Below the pieces are notes generated by a model, which made no database searches, was not told where the DNA came from, and saw only the letters and a program-made list of their open reading frames with translations. From NCBI RefSeq assembly GCF_905163445.1, contig NC_053194.1, positions 16,410,921-16,474,920 of the forward strand: DNA of 64,000 nucleotides, in the 5' to 3' direction. Of the stretch, positions 1 to 10,529 are shown one piece after another. The position numbers and the translations under genes are program-made. Origin of the DNA: Pararge aegeria (taxonomy: Eukaryota > Arthropoda > Insecta > Lepidoptera > Nymphalidae). Positions within the stretch are counted from its first letter, which is position 1. Every line of letters starts with the position of its first letter.

Positions 1-190
1 GGGCAAACGAGTGATCGCAGTTGATGGTAGTAGTAGCACAGAGGACGCTGCTGCCCGTTCTTGAATATTTTTCCTGAGTCGCGATTTTAAATGACAACCG
101 CGGGAAGAGGAGGGATGGTGATAACTGTATTCTGATCTGCCGTCACCACACGATGCCTAACTCTACCTTCTTTATAGCAAAGAATTATCG
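1..190. repeat. Unclassified interspersed repeat, family E
   Basis: Shares AGGACGCTGCTGCC, GATGGTAGTAGTAGCAC and AACTGTATTCTGATCTGCCGTC with segments at 34150-34315, 55905-56100 and 60735-60920. I see no coding potential or clear termini, and the element class is unknown. Confidence 0.6.
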
Positions 191-1089
191 TGAGGGATAA
201 GAATAAGAACCGGTTATGATTTTAGTTTTATATTTGTATGTTTATTTGTAGAGCCCTTTGGGTGGATTTCCCACCGAATTCCAAAAGGGGAAACTTTTCT
301 GGCTATTGTACTTTATTCACTCTAAACTGAAAATTTAAAAAATTTAAAGTTTGCAATACATTTATTTATACTACAAACGTAAGCGACTTTATAAGCTCTT
401 TTGAAAAACCAAGTCTGCCTGTTTTTAGTGAATCTACCGACCGAAACTCAGCAGATGCCTCTTTTTCAAAATCACCATTTTACTATTAACATTCATTATT
501 CTATTTCATGATCAATATTAAGTACCTTAAAAAAAAATACACACACACACATACATACGCCATTATCAGCATGTTAGATTATAGGTATTTTGTTTTCATT
601 ATGAAGATAGATAAATTGTAGATCCCTGTACACAGGGATCCCTGTACATTGTGTACCCTGAGACACAGGTTTTAATTCAAAACTTATTTCAGGATTCCCA
701 ACACTATTGTAAACTGACGAATAATTTACCAATAAAATTCATTTTCATTTTTTCGTTTTGATGAGAGATGACAGAAAAAATAACAGCAACAAACACTATT
801 TCTTATTAATAGTAGGTATTTATAAGTATCTGTAATTAGTGTGATGGGAATGACATGGCGCGTCTGTACGAATAAAATAATAATCGATGCCGAGTCCATT
901 ACGCGATGTGAAGTGAAGATCGTCGAGGCGTTAATTGAAAAAGCAATTAAACGGGAAACATCTCTGAGTGCGACTCGGCCCGATCATACGGTGATTAGAT
1001 TTCAACTAGCCACGAATAAAGGAACTTTATTATAAGCCACTCCAATACAAGCCATTTTACTGGCAAAAGCCATTCAAGCCAAACATCTC
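191..1089. other. No gene seen; AT-rich DNA with an AC microsatellite
   Basis: Holds an (AC)n/(ATAC)n tract at about 539-558 and a decayed LINE 3' segment near 380-450 (AAGTCTGCCTG, CGAAACTCAGCAGATG). The stretch 841-1035 is open but matches nothing I recognise and has no supporting splice context. Confidence 0.5.
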
Positions 1090-1395
1090 ATGGTGATGGT
1101 TAATGGAGAACCATCGCTTATAAATAAAGCAACTCTTAACAGGGTATTATGTATGTTATGTAGAGTATTTATGGTGATAACAAAAAAAAAGAAACACCCG
1201 GCTAATTTTGTTGTGGGCTTCTTCTTAGACCAAGACGCGTTTGGAACCCTCGTAGGTTTAGTTTTAAGTTTACGAATGTGGCTATCGCCATCATCTCACT
1301 ACCGTGTAATTCTTATGTACGCATCAAAAGTGCCACCTATGGGCCTACTTGAATAAAGATATTTTTGACTTTGACTTTGACTTTGACTTTGGTAT
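1090..1395 (+). mobile_element. LINE 3' end with (TTTGAC)n tail, family I
   Basis: Contains GGTGATAAC, TTTTGTTGTGGGCTTCTTCT, TTTGGAACCCTCGTAG and TGGGCCTACTTGAATAAA, then a (TTTGAC)n tail at about 1366-1391. The same block occurs at 12263-12360, 20732-20913 and reversed at 32262-32455. The tail and AATAAA mark the 3' terminus of a 5'-truncated non-LTR retrotransposon. Confidence 0.75.
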
Positions 1396-1460
1396 GCAAG
1401 GAACACGTCATACAAAGTGCCACTCTGCGTCCATCAGCCTGAGCGTAGGTTTAAGTCTTC
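1393..1460 (+). mobile_element. Decayed LINE 3' fragment, family K
   Basis: ATGCAAGGAACACGT..TCCATCAGCCTGAG resembles the better copies at 21220-21470, 25375-25500 and 36225-36360. Confidence 0.35.
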
Positions 1461-1529
1461 GTAATGACAAGGTAGATTGGAAGCAGCCAGATTCACTCTC
1501 ATCTCCCGCAAGATAGAAAAAATATTGTA

Positions 1530-1635
1530 TATATTGATGTTGGAAAAGAGCAACTACTGAGTTTCTTGCCGGCTCTTCTCGGTAGAATCTGCTTTCCGAA
1601 CCGGTGGTAGAGTCACTACAAACTGTATGTTTGTA
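1530..1635 (+). mobile_element. LINE 3' UTR fragment, family H
   Basis: TTGGAAAAGAGCAACTACTG, TTTCTTGCCGGC, CTCGGTAGAATCTGC and AACCGGTGGTAGAGTC are the 3' UTR of the element whose reverse-transcriptase end is preserved at 54565-55661. Confidence 0.75.
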
Positions 1636-1640
1636 ATATT

Positions 1641-1800
1641 AGTATCCCTACTAATCCCTACTAATATTATAAATGTCAATGTAAGTTTGTTTGTTACGCT
1701 TTCACGCAAAAATTACTTAACCGATCCTCATGAAACTTTGTACTCATATTTTTGGAACTGTTAGAAATAATATAGGATACTTTTTATCAAACAATTATCA
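1641..1800 (+). mobile_element. 5' part of a non-autonomous Helitron
   Basis: Starts CTACTAATATTATAAATGTC and continues TTTGTTACGCTTTCACGCAA and CATGAAACTTTGTAC, matching 36768-37202 and 50299-50753. It breaks off after CTTTTTATC and has no 3' CTAG end. Confidence 0.65.
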
Positions 1801-2209
1801 TCCTATTCCAGTAGGGATAGGGATTTGAATTCAAATGATGAGCACATGATATAATTTGGTCAGCGCATTGGTTGTTACTTCAAAACGCCAGTGGCGACGA
1901 AAAATAACCTTTCCAGCTTTATTCCAGTTACGATGCAAAACGTATTTCGATGTTTTTGTAACGTAAAATGCATCGTGAATTTTATAAAAGGCAAATACAA
2001 ATGGACGACCTGTGTACCAAGTTATATTTTTTACATGTATATATAAGTTTCATTCAAGCTACGATAAATGAAATGTTTTTGCTTTGGAGCTATTGAAAAT
2101 TCTGGATATGCACGACTAATTTGCATGAATGTAGAAAATAAATCCTTACTAGATCCTTACATGGCGTACGTATGGCGTTGTACATACGTTGGCGTTTTGT
2201 AAGGGAGAA

Positions 2210-2395
2210 ACCATCATCATCGTCATCATCATTTCAACCAATGGACGTCCACTGCTGGACATAGGTCTTTTGAAGGGAGTTCCACAATCTACGGTCCTGG
2301 GCCGCCTGCCTCCTGCGGCTCCCAGCGACTCGCCTGATGTCATCTGTCCACCGCGTTGCGGACCGGCCTAGCCGTAACTCTTAGCCTTCTTATGA
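2210..2395 (-). mobile_element. RTE-type LINE 3' end (C-terminal peptide of ORF)
   Basis: Read on the minus strand it encodes DIRRVAGSRRRQAAQDR, then LWNSLQKTYVQQWTSIG and a stop, followed by a (GAT)n-type tail. This is the familiar end of RTE endonuclease/reverse-transcriptase proteins (W..L...YVQQW). 5'-truncated, dead copy. Confidence 0.75.
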
Positions 2396-3035
2396 GGCCC
2401 ATAAAACATAATGGAGGAACATAAAGACGTTATTTTTAAATGTAATATATTTATTTAATAAACTATCTCTATGCACTATATATAACTATTATCTATGCAC
2501 TTTTGCCATCTCGTAGTCAGTTCATTAATCCTTTTACTAAAAATACCATTCGGACGTGAATCAATAAAATCTTCGTAGGCGCGAAGACTGCCCCATCGGA
2601 GTTAAATTTTTCCTTTGCAAGAAGTTATACAAATTTGGAAAAAAATGGTAATCTGTTGGAGCAAGTTCCGGTGTCCGGTGTAGCTTCTCTTATTTGGTAG
2701 CCATCTGAGTGTGTGGTCTAGCGGTTTTCAAGCAGTTATTTGTGATCAAAGTTGCCATTACAACAAAACGCCAATCGCGTATGTAAGGACCTAATATAAC
2801 AAATATGGAAATGTTTGTTACTTTGTTTGTCCTTCCTTTACCCGATAAGCAACCAATTAATTTGATTTTTGGTTTTGAGTTAGATGAAATTACGGAAAAT
2901 AACATAGTCCACTTTTTTCATAGACAAGAACGGTTCCTCCGGGCTTAGTAAAAAAACTGTAATAAATGCGGATGAAGAACGCAGGCCAAAGCTCGTCTGG
3001 TATAACGCAGAATCGAAGATTGGAGAATGATTGAA
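2396..3035. other. No gene or clear repeat seen
   Basis: AT-rich DNA. A stretch near 2920-2965 (CGGTTCCTCCGGGC..AATGCGGATG) resembles decayed Helitron-type sequence but is too worn to place. Confidence 0.4.
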
Positions 3036-3275
3036 GAGAATGGTTATGACCGTAGTCCACCACGCTGACCAAGTGCAGATTGGTGGACTTTACATACCTT
3101 TGAGAAAATTATGGAGCACTCTCAGGCAAGCAGGTTTCCTCTCAATGTTTTCCTTCGCCATTAAAAGTGATACTTAATTTAAAACGCATATAACTCTGAA
3201 ACGTCATAAAGTACCGGGGATCGAACTCCCGCCCCTAAAGTTCTAAAAGTGAAGTCTATCACCGCTTCAATACTC
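3036..3275 (-). mobile_element. SINE, family C
   Basis: Contains GTAGTCCACCACGCTG, CTCTCAGGCAAGCAGGTTTC and, at the right end, a reversed tRNA-like head with box B (GGGGATCGAACTCCCGCCC) and a box-A-like TAGACTTCAC side. Orientation is taken from the tRNA head. Related copies: 4646, 26205, 49098, 53155, 53450 and 58600. Confidence 0.65.
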
Positions 3276-3604
3276 AGCTTATGCTATACTTACAAATAGA
3301 ATCGCATAATACAGCAACGGGGCATGTTATAAGTGTGCCGGTGGCTTAATAATTAACAAGCCAGCTTACCATGAATACAATTTCGCCTGCGAAGTGTCAA
3401 CCTTGCGATGGAATACCAATTCCACGATTCATGCCTGAACTGAACGTTGTATTCATGCCAGCATTCAATAGGGCATGAACGAGTCATGAATAACTAACAT
3501 GTCGTTTACCGATGCAGACGTACATTAAGGATGCTTTGTTTTACTAAATACATCTAGGCGAGACTAATATGAGGGTATATGCTGAAGTGTTTGTTTGTTT
3601 GTTT

Positions 3605-3815
3605 ATTATGAAAACTAAGCTTAATTTGCTATAGTCCGCGAAAAGCAGGAGAATCTGTATGATGTTAAGACTGAACAATTATTCATTGTAAAGTCAACAT
3701 CTCCTGAGGATGCTCCGGTTCCGGAGTGAAACGTGCGTAGAGGGTAAATTTTAGTGTGGAGTATAAGCATTGAAGAAATTATAAATTACACCATACAGAT
3801 TCTCTTTACATGTTG
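3605..3815. mobile_element. Foldback MITE, shortened copy
   Basis: Left arm ATGAAAACTAAGCTTAATTT..AGCAGGAGAATCTGTATG, core AAAGTCAACATCTCCTGAGG..CCGGAGTGAAACGTGCGTAG, and right arm ATTATAAATTACACCATACA in inverse orientation. Fuller copy at 56516-56835. Confidence 0.65.
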
Positions 3816-3909
3816 AAAGGTTTTTGTTTTGGAGCTATTCAAAATTTTGGATTCTGTGTCCACGAATTTTTGGATGCAGATGAAAGTCGATCCCCTAATT
3901 TGCATTAAC

Positions 3910-4368
3910 GTCAAAATTCAAAAATTCAAAATTCATTTATTTCAAGTAGGCCTAATATAAGCACTTTTGAAACGTCAAGTCTGTCTGTGTGTAGTGACTC
4001 TACCACCGGTTTTGAAGGCCGATTCTACCGAGAAAAAGCCGACAAGAAACTCAGCAGTTGCTCTTTTCCAACATTAACAATTTACATTTTACATTTCAAA
4101 ATTCATTTTTCTATCTTGTGAGAGATGAAAGCGGAGCCGGATGCTTCCAAGCAACCTTGTCATTAAGAAATTCATCAATTGTATAATAACCTCGCTGTAA
4201 TAAATGTGTTTTAACACATTCTTTAAACTTATGCATTGGTAGGTCCAAAATTACCTTAGGAATCATATTATAAAAGCGTATACTCAGTCCCACAAATGAC
4301 TTCTGCACCTTTCGCAGACGATATGCAGATGTCACTAGTTTATGACCATTTCTTGTAAGTCGACTGTC
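3910..4368 (-). pseudogene. 5'-truncated LINE copy, family H, with reverse-transcriptase C-terminus
   Basis: Mirror of 55190-55660. The minus strand encodes SRLTRNGHKLVTSAYRLRK, then FVGLSIRFYNMIPKVILDLP to SSLTR and a stop, followed by the 3' UTR and a GAATTTT-type tail at the left edge. The homology begins at CAGTCGACTT near 4368, upstream of which the reading frame is unrelated. Catalytic domains are absent; a dead copy. Confidence 0.85.
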
Positions 4369-4645
4369 GAAACAAGAAAGAAAATACACTCAAATGCTCA
4401 CTCCACAAATGGCCGTACCTTAGAAAAACTATAGGATATTTGAATAAATCAAAGCAAAAGAGGAAATGCATTTCACAAGACATAAGTAACCACACAACAC
4501 CTACATACTGCGAAATATGTAATTGATAATTTCCTTTGCGTTCAATTATTCGTAATTCTGAATTAATGAACAAAGGAATCCTTTTTCTTTAATGTTTTAT
4601 TCCACTTCCCTTGATCGCAATCTTACCTGCTGGTAAGTTATAAAT

Positions 4646-4868
4646 CATTCGGTTTTAGGCCGTAGTCCACGCTGGCCTAGTGCGAGCACGTTATGGAGAA
4701 TTCTCAGGCATGCAGGTTTCCTCACGATTTTTTCCTTAACCGTTTAAGCACGATATTTAAATTGCTTAAATTTAAAACGCACATAACTCCGAAATGTTAG
4801 TGATGCTTGCCGGGGCTCGTACTCGGTGTCCACGAAAGGCACTTATCCACAAGGCTACCACCGCTTCA
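4646..4868 (-). mobile_element. SINE, family C
   Basis: TTAGGCCGTAGTCCACGCTG, TCTCAGGCATGCAGGTTTCC and AACGCACATAACTCCGAAA are family C body. The right end (AAGGCTACCACCGCTTC) is the reversed tRNA-like head. Confidence 0.65.
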
Positions 4869-4895
4869 AAGCGTCAAGATGATAACGGGCTAACC

Positions 4896-5250
4896 TGTAT
4901 AAATGTAAATGTAAAAGTGTGGATGTTTGTTACTCAAACACGCAAAAACGGTTGAACGGATTTGGATAAAATTCAACATGCATGTAGCCTTTGACATGGA
5001 AAAGAACATAAACTACTTTTTATTCCGATTCCTTAAGAAGTTCTCGAGGGAAAATTGAAAATTGTTTACGAGCTAAGCGGCGGGCAGGCAGCTATTAAAT
5101 TTGGTATGCAAGTCACCTATGCTATGGAAAAGGACATGTACTGTCTATGCCGATGTCTCAAATAGTTCCCGTGGTCCACAAATTGTTAACGAGCGAAGCT
5201 TTGGACCCCTCTCTGGAGTCCACGCAGACGAAGTCGCGGGCAGAAGCTAG
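4896..5250 (+). mobile_element. Non-autonomous Helitron, worn 5' end
   Basis: Ends CAGACGAAGTCGCGGGCAGA then AGCTAG at 5250 followed by T, the Helitron 3' terminus. The 5' part (TAAATGTAAATG..CACGCAAAAACGG) is diverged from the other copies. Confidence 0.65.
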
Positions 5251-5261
5251 TAGTTAAATAA

Positions 5262-5375
5262 ACCCCATAATCTCGGTGCCTACGCGAAATCGTACCGGAA
5301 CGCTAAATCGCTTAGCGGCAGGTCTTTGTCGAAAGGGTGGTTTCTACCCACGGCCGAAGCCTCTCACCAGAAAAG
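5262..5375 (-). mobile_element. SINE fragment, family D
   Basis: ATCGTACCGGAACGCTAAAT, GCTTAGCGGCAGGTCTTTGT and CACGGCCGAAGCCTCTCACC match the body of the full copy at 33417-33735. The tRNA-like head is lost. Confidence 0.6.
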
Positions 5376-7429
5376 CCGGAGCCGCTTATATTCTTGTATG
5401 GGTCTTTCATTGTATGGGGCTAGAATCACTATGTTTTCCGGTTCAGAGCCTTCATTCCAGGATTCTGGTTCTCAAGTCAATAAGTCGGTCATAGCTATTT
5501 GTCCCATTGCCGCTTCAGCTTTGCACATCCATCGGTTATATATTATTCAAACTTAATCACACTAATAATATACAGGTGTATATGTGTTACTCCTTCAAGC
5601 CGCAACTACTGAACCAATTTGATTGAAATTAGGAAGAGGGATAGATTATAACATGGATATCTCGAAACAATCCATGGTTCCCGCGGATATATTTCAAAAA
5701 CTAAATTTCACGACGATGAGCTTGAGAGATTTCATTTTTTTTTGTGACAGCAGTACAAATAACAGGGTCTGTTTTCTCTAGTAGTTTCATATTTAAAAAA
5801 AAAAACTATACTCTAATTTTGAAACCGTAGCGGAGCCATCAGTTATTAAATAGGTAATACCGGATTCTGCTTGCGATTCTCGTATTCTAATTCGCACTTA
5901 TTTATAAACCCTTTTCTGCAATATCTGTATTGTAATGAATTGCCCCTTTGCCTTGGACTATGACTCTAAAACAACGACATCGAATAACTATCCTCGGTCA
6001 CCCAGAAAATAACACTGTGTAGTTAAATTTTTATTGTCTTTGGTTATACAAAAACATGGAATAATAATATTTAAAATAACTTACAAAAAACACATTTATT
6101 TATTTTGATAAATACACCGTGAGATACTAAACTTGTACGTTGATTATAATAAAAACTATTATTAATATTATTACAATAATTTAATTATATAGGTAGCCTA
6201 TTTGCGTATTTAAACCATATCAAAGGTTTTGTATATTATGTAGATATTAGACGTACGTTAGACAATATTTATGTGGCTTTTTTGTTAGTTTTCAAGATAC
6301 AAACGTATTTTTCATGAATTTATACAAGGTCGTCTATTTAAAATTACACATTCACGTTACTTCCAATTTAACGTTTATTTGCTTACTTTAATCTCTCTTT
6401 ATATGGATACGTGGTAAGTTAATAAAACGTAACGTGAGAGTTTAGATACTGCTTCAAACTTGTAAGGAGTTGTTTAAACCTGACGTTTGATTATACATAT
6501 AAAGTTATATAATTAGAGAGAGTGACTTTTCTCTACTTGAAAACTAACACTAATGCCACTGTTAACCATTCACAAAAGTTTCGTTTTAGGCCCAACGCAA
6601 ACAAGACAAAATTACCGCAAATATCAATCGCGTTCGGGACATGACAAAAGTGTATCACAAAACCGTGGATAATTAGAACAACTCATAATTTAATTAATAG
6701 TAAAATAATTCAGTAGGTTTAAAAACTATAAATAATAGAATTTAATTAATGTAATTCACAATATTATTATGTTTATTTTTCAGTTTTGTAGTCAGTCGCG
6801 GGAAGAATCCGTAGTGCGTTCGGAAATTAAGTCTCAAAAAGCACTCTCAAGCACTGACTTGTCAGCTAGCTTTTCTTATGAGAAAACATTGATTTAACAA
6901 TAAAATATCCTCGCAATAAAATAAGTATTTCTCCGTTATAAAAGGATAATTTTAAAATAAAAAGTTTATTGTGTGGAAAAATTAAAACACTTAAAATAAA
7001 TTTGTGTGTATTTTATAACATTATCAAAATATCAATAGTGTATAACACCGGCACAAAATTTAATAGAAAAAGGTTTTTTTGCTATAAGATTTATTTTTCA
7101 GTCGCTGTTTTGCGTTGAGCCTTTTCATATTTCAGACACTTAGTAGTTTTTCTTCTAAAACAGTATCACATTTAAATTGATTAAGAAACTTACAAAGTAT
7201 TACTAAAATGTGTGTACGTGATATCGTAATATTATAATATAAAGTTATAAGCATTCTTCTTGGCACATATTTTTTATATTTACATATCGTACCCTCAGAG
7301 AAAATTTATTATGTTTGCTCATAAAGAGAAAGGAACCAAACTCATTTGGTGATATTTGTATATCGTCTGTAAAAAGTACAAAAATCCTTTATGGGGTTGA
7401 TATAGGTATGCTTTTACGGATGAGTGCGA
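5376..7429. other. No gene seen; unique AT-rich DNA
   Basis: No repeat copy shared with the rest of the window and no recognisable protein. Around 6780-6850 there is a CAG|TTTTGTAGTCAGTCGCGG sequence that could be a non-coding exon boundary, but nothing supports it further. Confidence 0.4.
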
Positions 7430-7545
7430 AAGCGTTTCCGTGGCCCAGTGACCTGGCGACTGGTTGGAACACGGTGGGGTTTAAGTCGGTACGAGTTCGA
7501 CATAACCTCCCCGTGGTGCAGTGGTATCCATGAGATTATCCCCAC
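7430..7545 (+). repeat. tRNA-like segments, probable SINE head remnants
   Basis: TGGCCCAGTGACCTGGCGAC and GTACGAGTTCGACAT resemble box A and box B, and a second box-A-like GTGGTGCAGTGGTATCC follows. No cloverleaf can be drawn, so not a tRNA gene. Confidence 0.35.
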
Positions 7546-8384
7546 GAAAAAAAAGCCACACTTTTTTTTTTAATTTTTTAAATTATAATTTTTTTTTTTT
7601 ATCTTATTATTGAAATGTGATTTTGGACCTACCAATATAAATACGTTTAAAAAAGACGTACTAAGGTGTATACTTCTGTTCTGATTAAGATGAAGTTACC
7701 AAACAATTGATAAATTTCCAAATGATAAATAGAAAAAAACATATTACTAAAAAAAACACAAGGAAAATAAGAAATACTTAGTGTTCAAAGGCAGCATTAT
7801 CACTGAGAGTGATCTGTTGAAGATCCTGCGCGTGCGAAGCCGATAAAAAAGTTGATTGTCGGTGGTGTACAACAAAGTAAAAAGGTATATACATATATTA
7901 ACTTTAAAATACGCTTAAACAATCCCAAATTTCACGAGATAAAATAAAGATTTTCATATAGTAAAAAATGAATCTGAGCTTGCCGTTTTTTGGGTTGACT
8001 CTTCCATATTGACGGTAGAGCCAATAAAAAATAACCCCCTTTCTTCTACTTTTTGTTCCTACTGAGGATACGATATTTAGTATCTTCTAGATAAAGTTTT
8101 CTCCTAAACTTTTCATCTCGCTATGGGTTAATAAATTTTCATTTTACAATTGCTTTCTAGAGTGAGTTAGATATATAGATTTTTGTGAAATTGGCACATT
8201 TTTTTACACAAGTCTAACAGCTTGACGCACATACAAGTTTCACAAATCTGATCTTAAAATCAATTTCGGATGCACTGTAAAACTTCATAGTATCTTCTTC
8301 ATAACTTCTTAGTTAATCACTAATACAAGACACCCAATCAATGACAATTTTTTTTAAAATTTTGAATAGATGTTTATACATGAA
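7546..8384. other. No gene seen; AT-rich with a long T-rich tract
   Basis: 7563-7605 is nearly pure A/T homopolymer runs. The rest is unique within the window with no recognised product. Confidence 0.4.
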
Positions 8385-8660
8385 GTTGCTGATCGCTCGA
8401 GCGATTTAACTAGATGACAAGACGCCGAACGAATGTCTTAACAGTCGCTTCCACATTATTATGCACGGCCGAGATAGTTCAACCGGACACTTAAAATACA
8501 TTATTTTATCGTAAAAGGTAGTCGCAAGTTGCTCAGGCGACACGCCATATATTTTGAGTCCGAGAAACGAAGTCACGGCGACTAGTACACAGTACGCAGT
8601 GTCTTTAAGAGAGACTGCTACGCATGAATTTGCCGGTCGCTCAGGCGACTCGTTCTTATT
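8385..8660. other. Unassigned segment with clustered GTCGC/GCGAC palindromes
   Basis: Contains the 14-bp palindrome ATCGCTCGAGCGAT (8392-8405), GTCGC..GCGAC enclosing 11 bases at 8521-8541, GGCGACTAGT near 8576, and GTCGC-TCAG-GCGAC at 8636-8649. GC-rich relative to its surroundings. Function or element class unknown; no coding frame seen. Confidence 0.4.
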
Positions 8661-9576
8661 TACTTCATATAATTTATTCTAACTGTTACCCGTAGATGCT
8701 TAATTTTCCATTTATAAAAACATTACAAGTTTATAATTCAAAAACACTAACAATAATCCACAATTATAGGTACAATAAATTTAATAATAAAAATCTTTAG
8801 TTTATTTTTATCCCTTGTTTTATTTAAATAGGTATTACAATATTTTTTTTCTTTAATACAAAGCATTATCTAATTTTTTTTTATCAAATCACACTCCCAC
8901 ATATGCTTTTTTCCGTATGACAGGTAGGCATTCAGATAAAAAACCTTTGTTAAAAATTGGAAAAACGTTGTTTGTAGACTGTACCAAAGAAATATTCCTA
9001 CGGTCATAAACATAAATAAATCGACAAACCAGGTTGTTATAAAAGGCGGTAGTTATTTAATTTGCAAAAATACCGAGTTTTGAAGTGAATGGTTGACGAA
9101 TGAGTCATTATCGCGTATCTACTGGTAAGGCACTGGTCCCACCGCCGACGAGAAAGCGTTTATTTCACTACAATCGACTATTTTCACACTCACGAGACGC
9201 GGGTACATTTAGATCCAGTGTCAATAACAGAGATACATATATGTTGGCATTGCCAAAACTCTTCACTAGTTTGTCGCATAGACAGAAGTTATCCAAGAGA
9301 AAATTCGCTTGGAGATCATAACCCTTGGTACGAGATGAGTACGCTTGTAATCTTCGAGTATTGCAACAATAAACTTAATAAAGCTCGTCTTTGTTCACTA
9401 TTCTAAAATATTGTTTTAGGCAGAACGTTTGTAAAATAAAAATTCGTAGAACAGAATTTGAGACTCTAAAACTATAACTATTAAATCCATTTTGCCTTTG
9501 ATTTTAACGGTATAACGACTGCATACGCGATAGCGACTCGACGTTTGCGAGAGATTCACTTGCGAACGAAACTTAC
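8661..9576. other. No supported gene
   Basis: AT-rich to about 9090, then a less AT-rich stretch 9100-9340 with short overlapping open frames on the plus strand that match nothing I know. No repeat copies elsewhere in the window. Confidence 0.35.
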
Positions 9577-9630
9577 CACTTGCTTTTCCCCTTCGTTTCT
9601 AATTTCTGGCTCTAATTCCTTCTCGCTCAT
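9577..9630 (-). other. Exon-like segment: ATG, 18 codons, consensus splice donor
   Basis: On the minus strand GCGGACA precedes ATG at 9630; the 18 codons read MSEKELEPEIRNEGEKQV, directly followed by a perfect donor G|GTAAGT at 9577/9576. The composition is charged and codon-like, in contrast to the AT-rich flanks. No downstream exon can be identified and the peptide is not one I recognise. It could be the first coding exon of a gene running towards position 1, or part of an unrecognised repeat. Confidence 0.25.
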
Positions 9631-9670
9631 TGTCCGCGGTGAAACAGATGCCTAAAGTATCAAATTAATC

Positions 9671-10269
9671 CGAATAATTTCGAACAGAAGGCTTTGGCAC
9701 AAATATTAATGGGTGTGATATTTCTTTTACTTATTGAGTCCTAGCAACGAATTTCGAGATCTTTGAAGTATACTTAACTACATAGACATACTATAAAATA
9801 GTTTAAAAAAATTAAAACGCGTTCTAAAAATCGCAATCATTGGTTTACATAAATTGAAGTATCTTGTTATTTGTTTAATTATGTTATTTTCTATTCCAGC
9901 ATAACACAAATATTACTATGACGGTTAGTATTAAGTTGACAAGATCTATTCTGGTACGACATTAAACCCTTTTACAAAGCAATTTTCCGCTCGCCTAAGT
10001 TGCTAAGGGACGAGCTAATCCCAGCGTAATATTCTACATACGCATAATATTAATTTAAAATTAAACGATCACAAAACAAAATATGATACACAAAAATCTA
10101 ATTACGTAATGGATGTCAAAATGATCATTTTTGCTCGCGGAAATTAAAAGTATATACCGGGATAGAAATCATACGTTAACCATATGAAATTAAGCGTATC
10201 AAATTCATTCAAATTAAACGTTCCTAAACCTAACGAAAAACCTTTAAAACTTTAGATAAAGTTTTTATA
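9671..10269. other. No gene seen; AT-rich
   Basis: No repeat or reading frame of note. Confidence 0.4.
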
Positions 10270-10277
10270 CATATGAG

Positions 10278-10422
10278 CAGTGGCGTGCATTTCATACATG
10301 CACAAAAGCACTGCATACCCTAAAATTGATATATAACTGGTAGAGCAGGAGGATTTTTGCCATTTTAACTCAATTTTCCTGCTGTATGCATACCCTGGGA
10401 AGAAACCAAGTGCACGCCACTG
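10278..10422. mobile_element. hAT-type MITE, 145 bp, complete
   Basis: Perfect 12-bp terminal inverted repeats CAGTGGCGTGCA, flanked by an 8-bp direct duplication CATATGAG (10270-10277 and 10423-10430). An 8-bp duplication and CAGTGG-type termini are typical of the hAT superfamily. No transposase. A second terminus of the same kind occurs at 27452-27469. Confidence 0.88.
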
Positions 10423-10484
10423 CATATGAGGTATATATATATGATACACATCTCATATATACACGATTTTGATTACGATTCTAT

Positions 10485-10529
10485 GGCATACGGGTCGAGT
10501 TTACGGATCGATTTTACGACCCGTATGCC
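10485..10529. repeat. Palindrome, 13-bp perfect arms
   Basis: GGCATACGGGTCG and CGACCCGTATGCC enclose 19 bases. It lies 55 bp from the hAT MITE; no further copy in the window. Confidence 0.7.

Noticed and set aside
841..1035. 64-codon gene
   Set aside because: Open by chance or part of unknown DNA; no motif, no splice support, no second copy.
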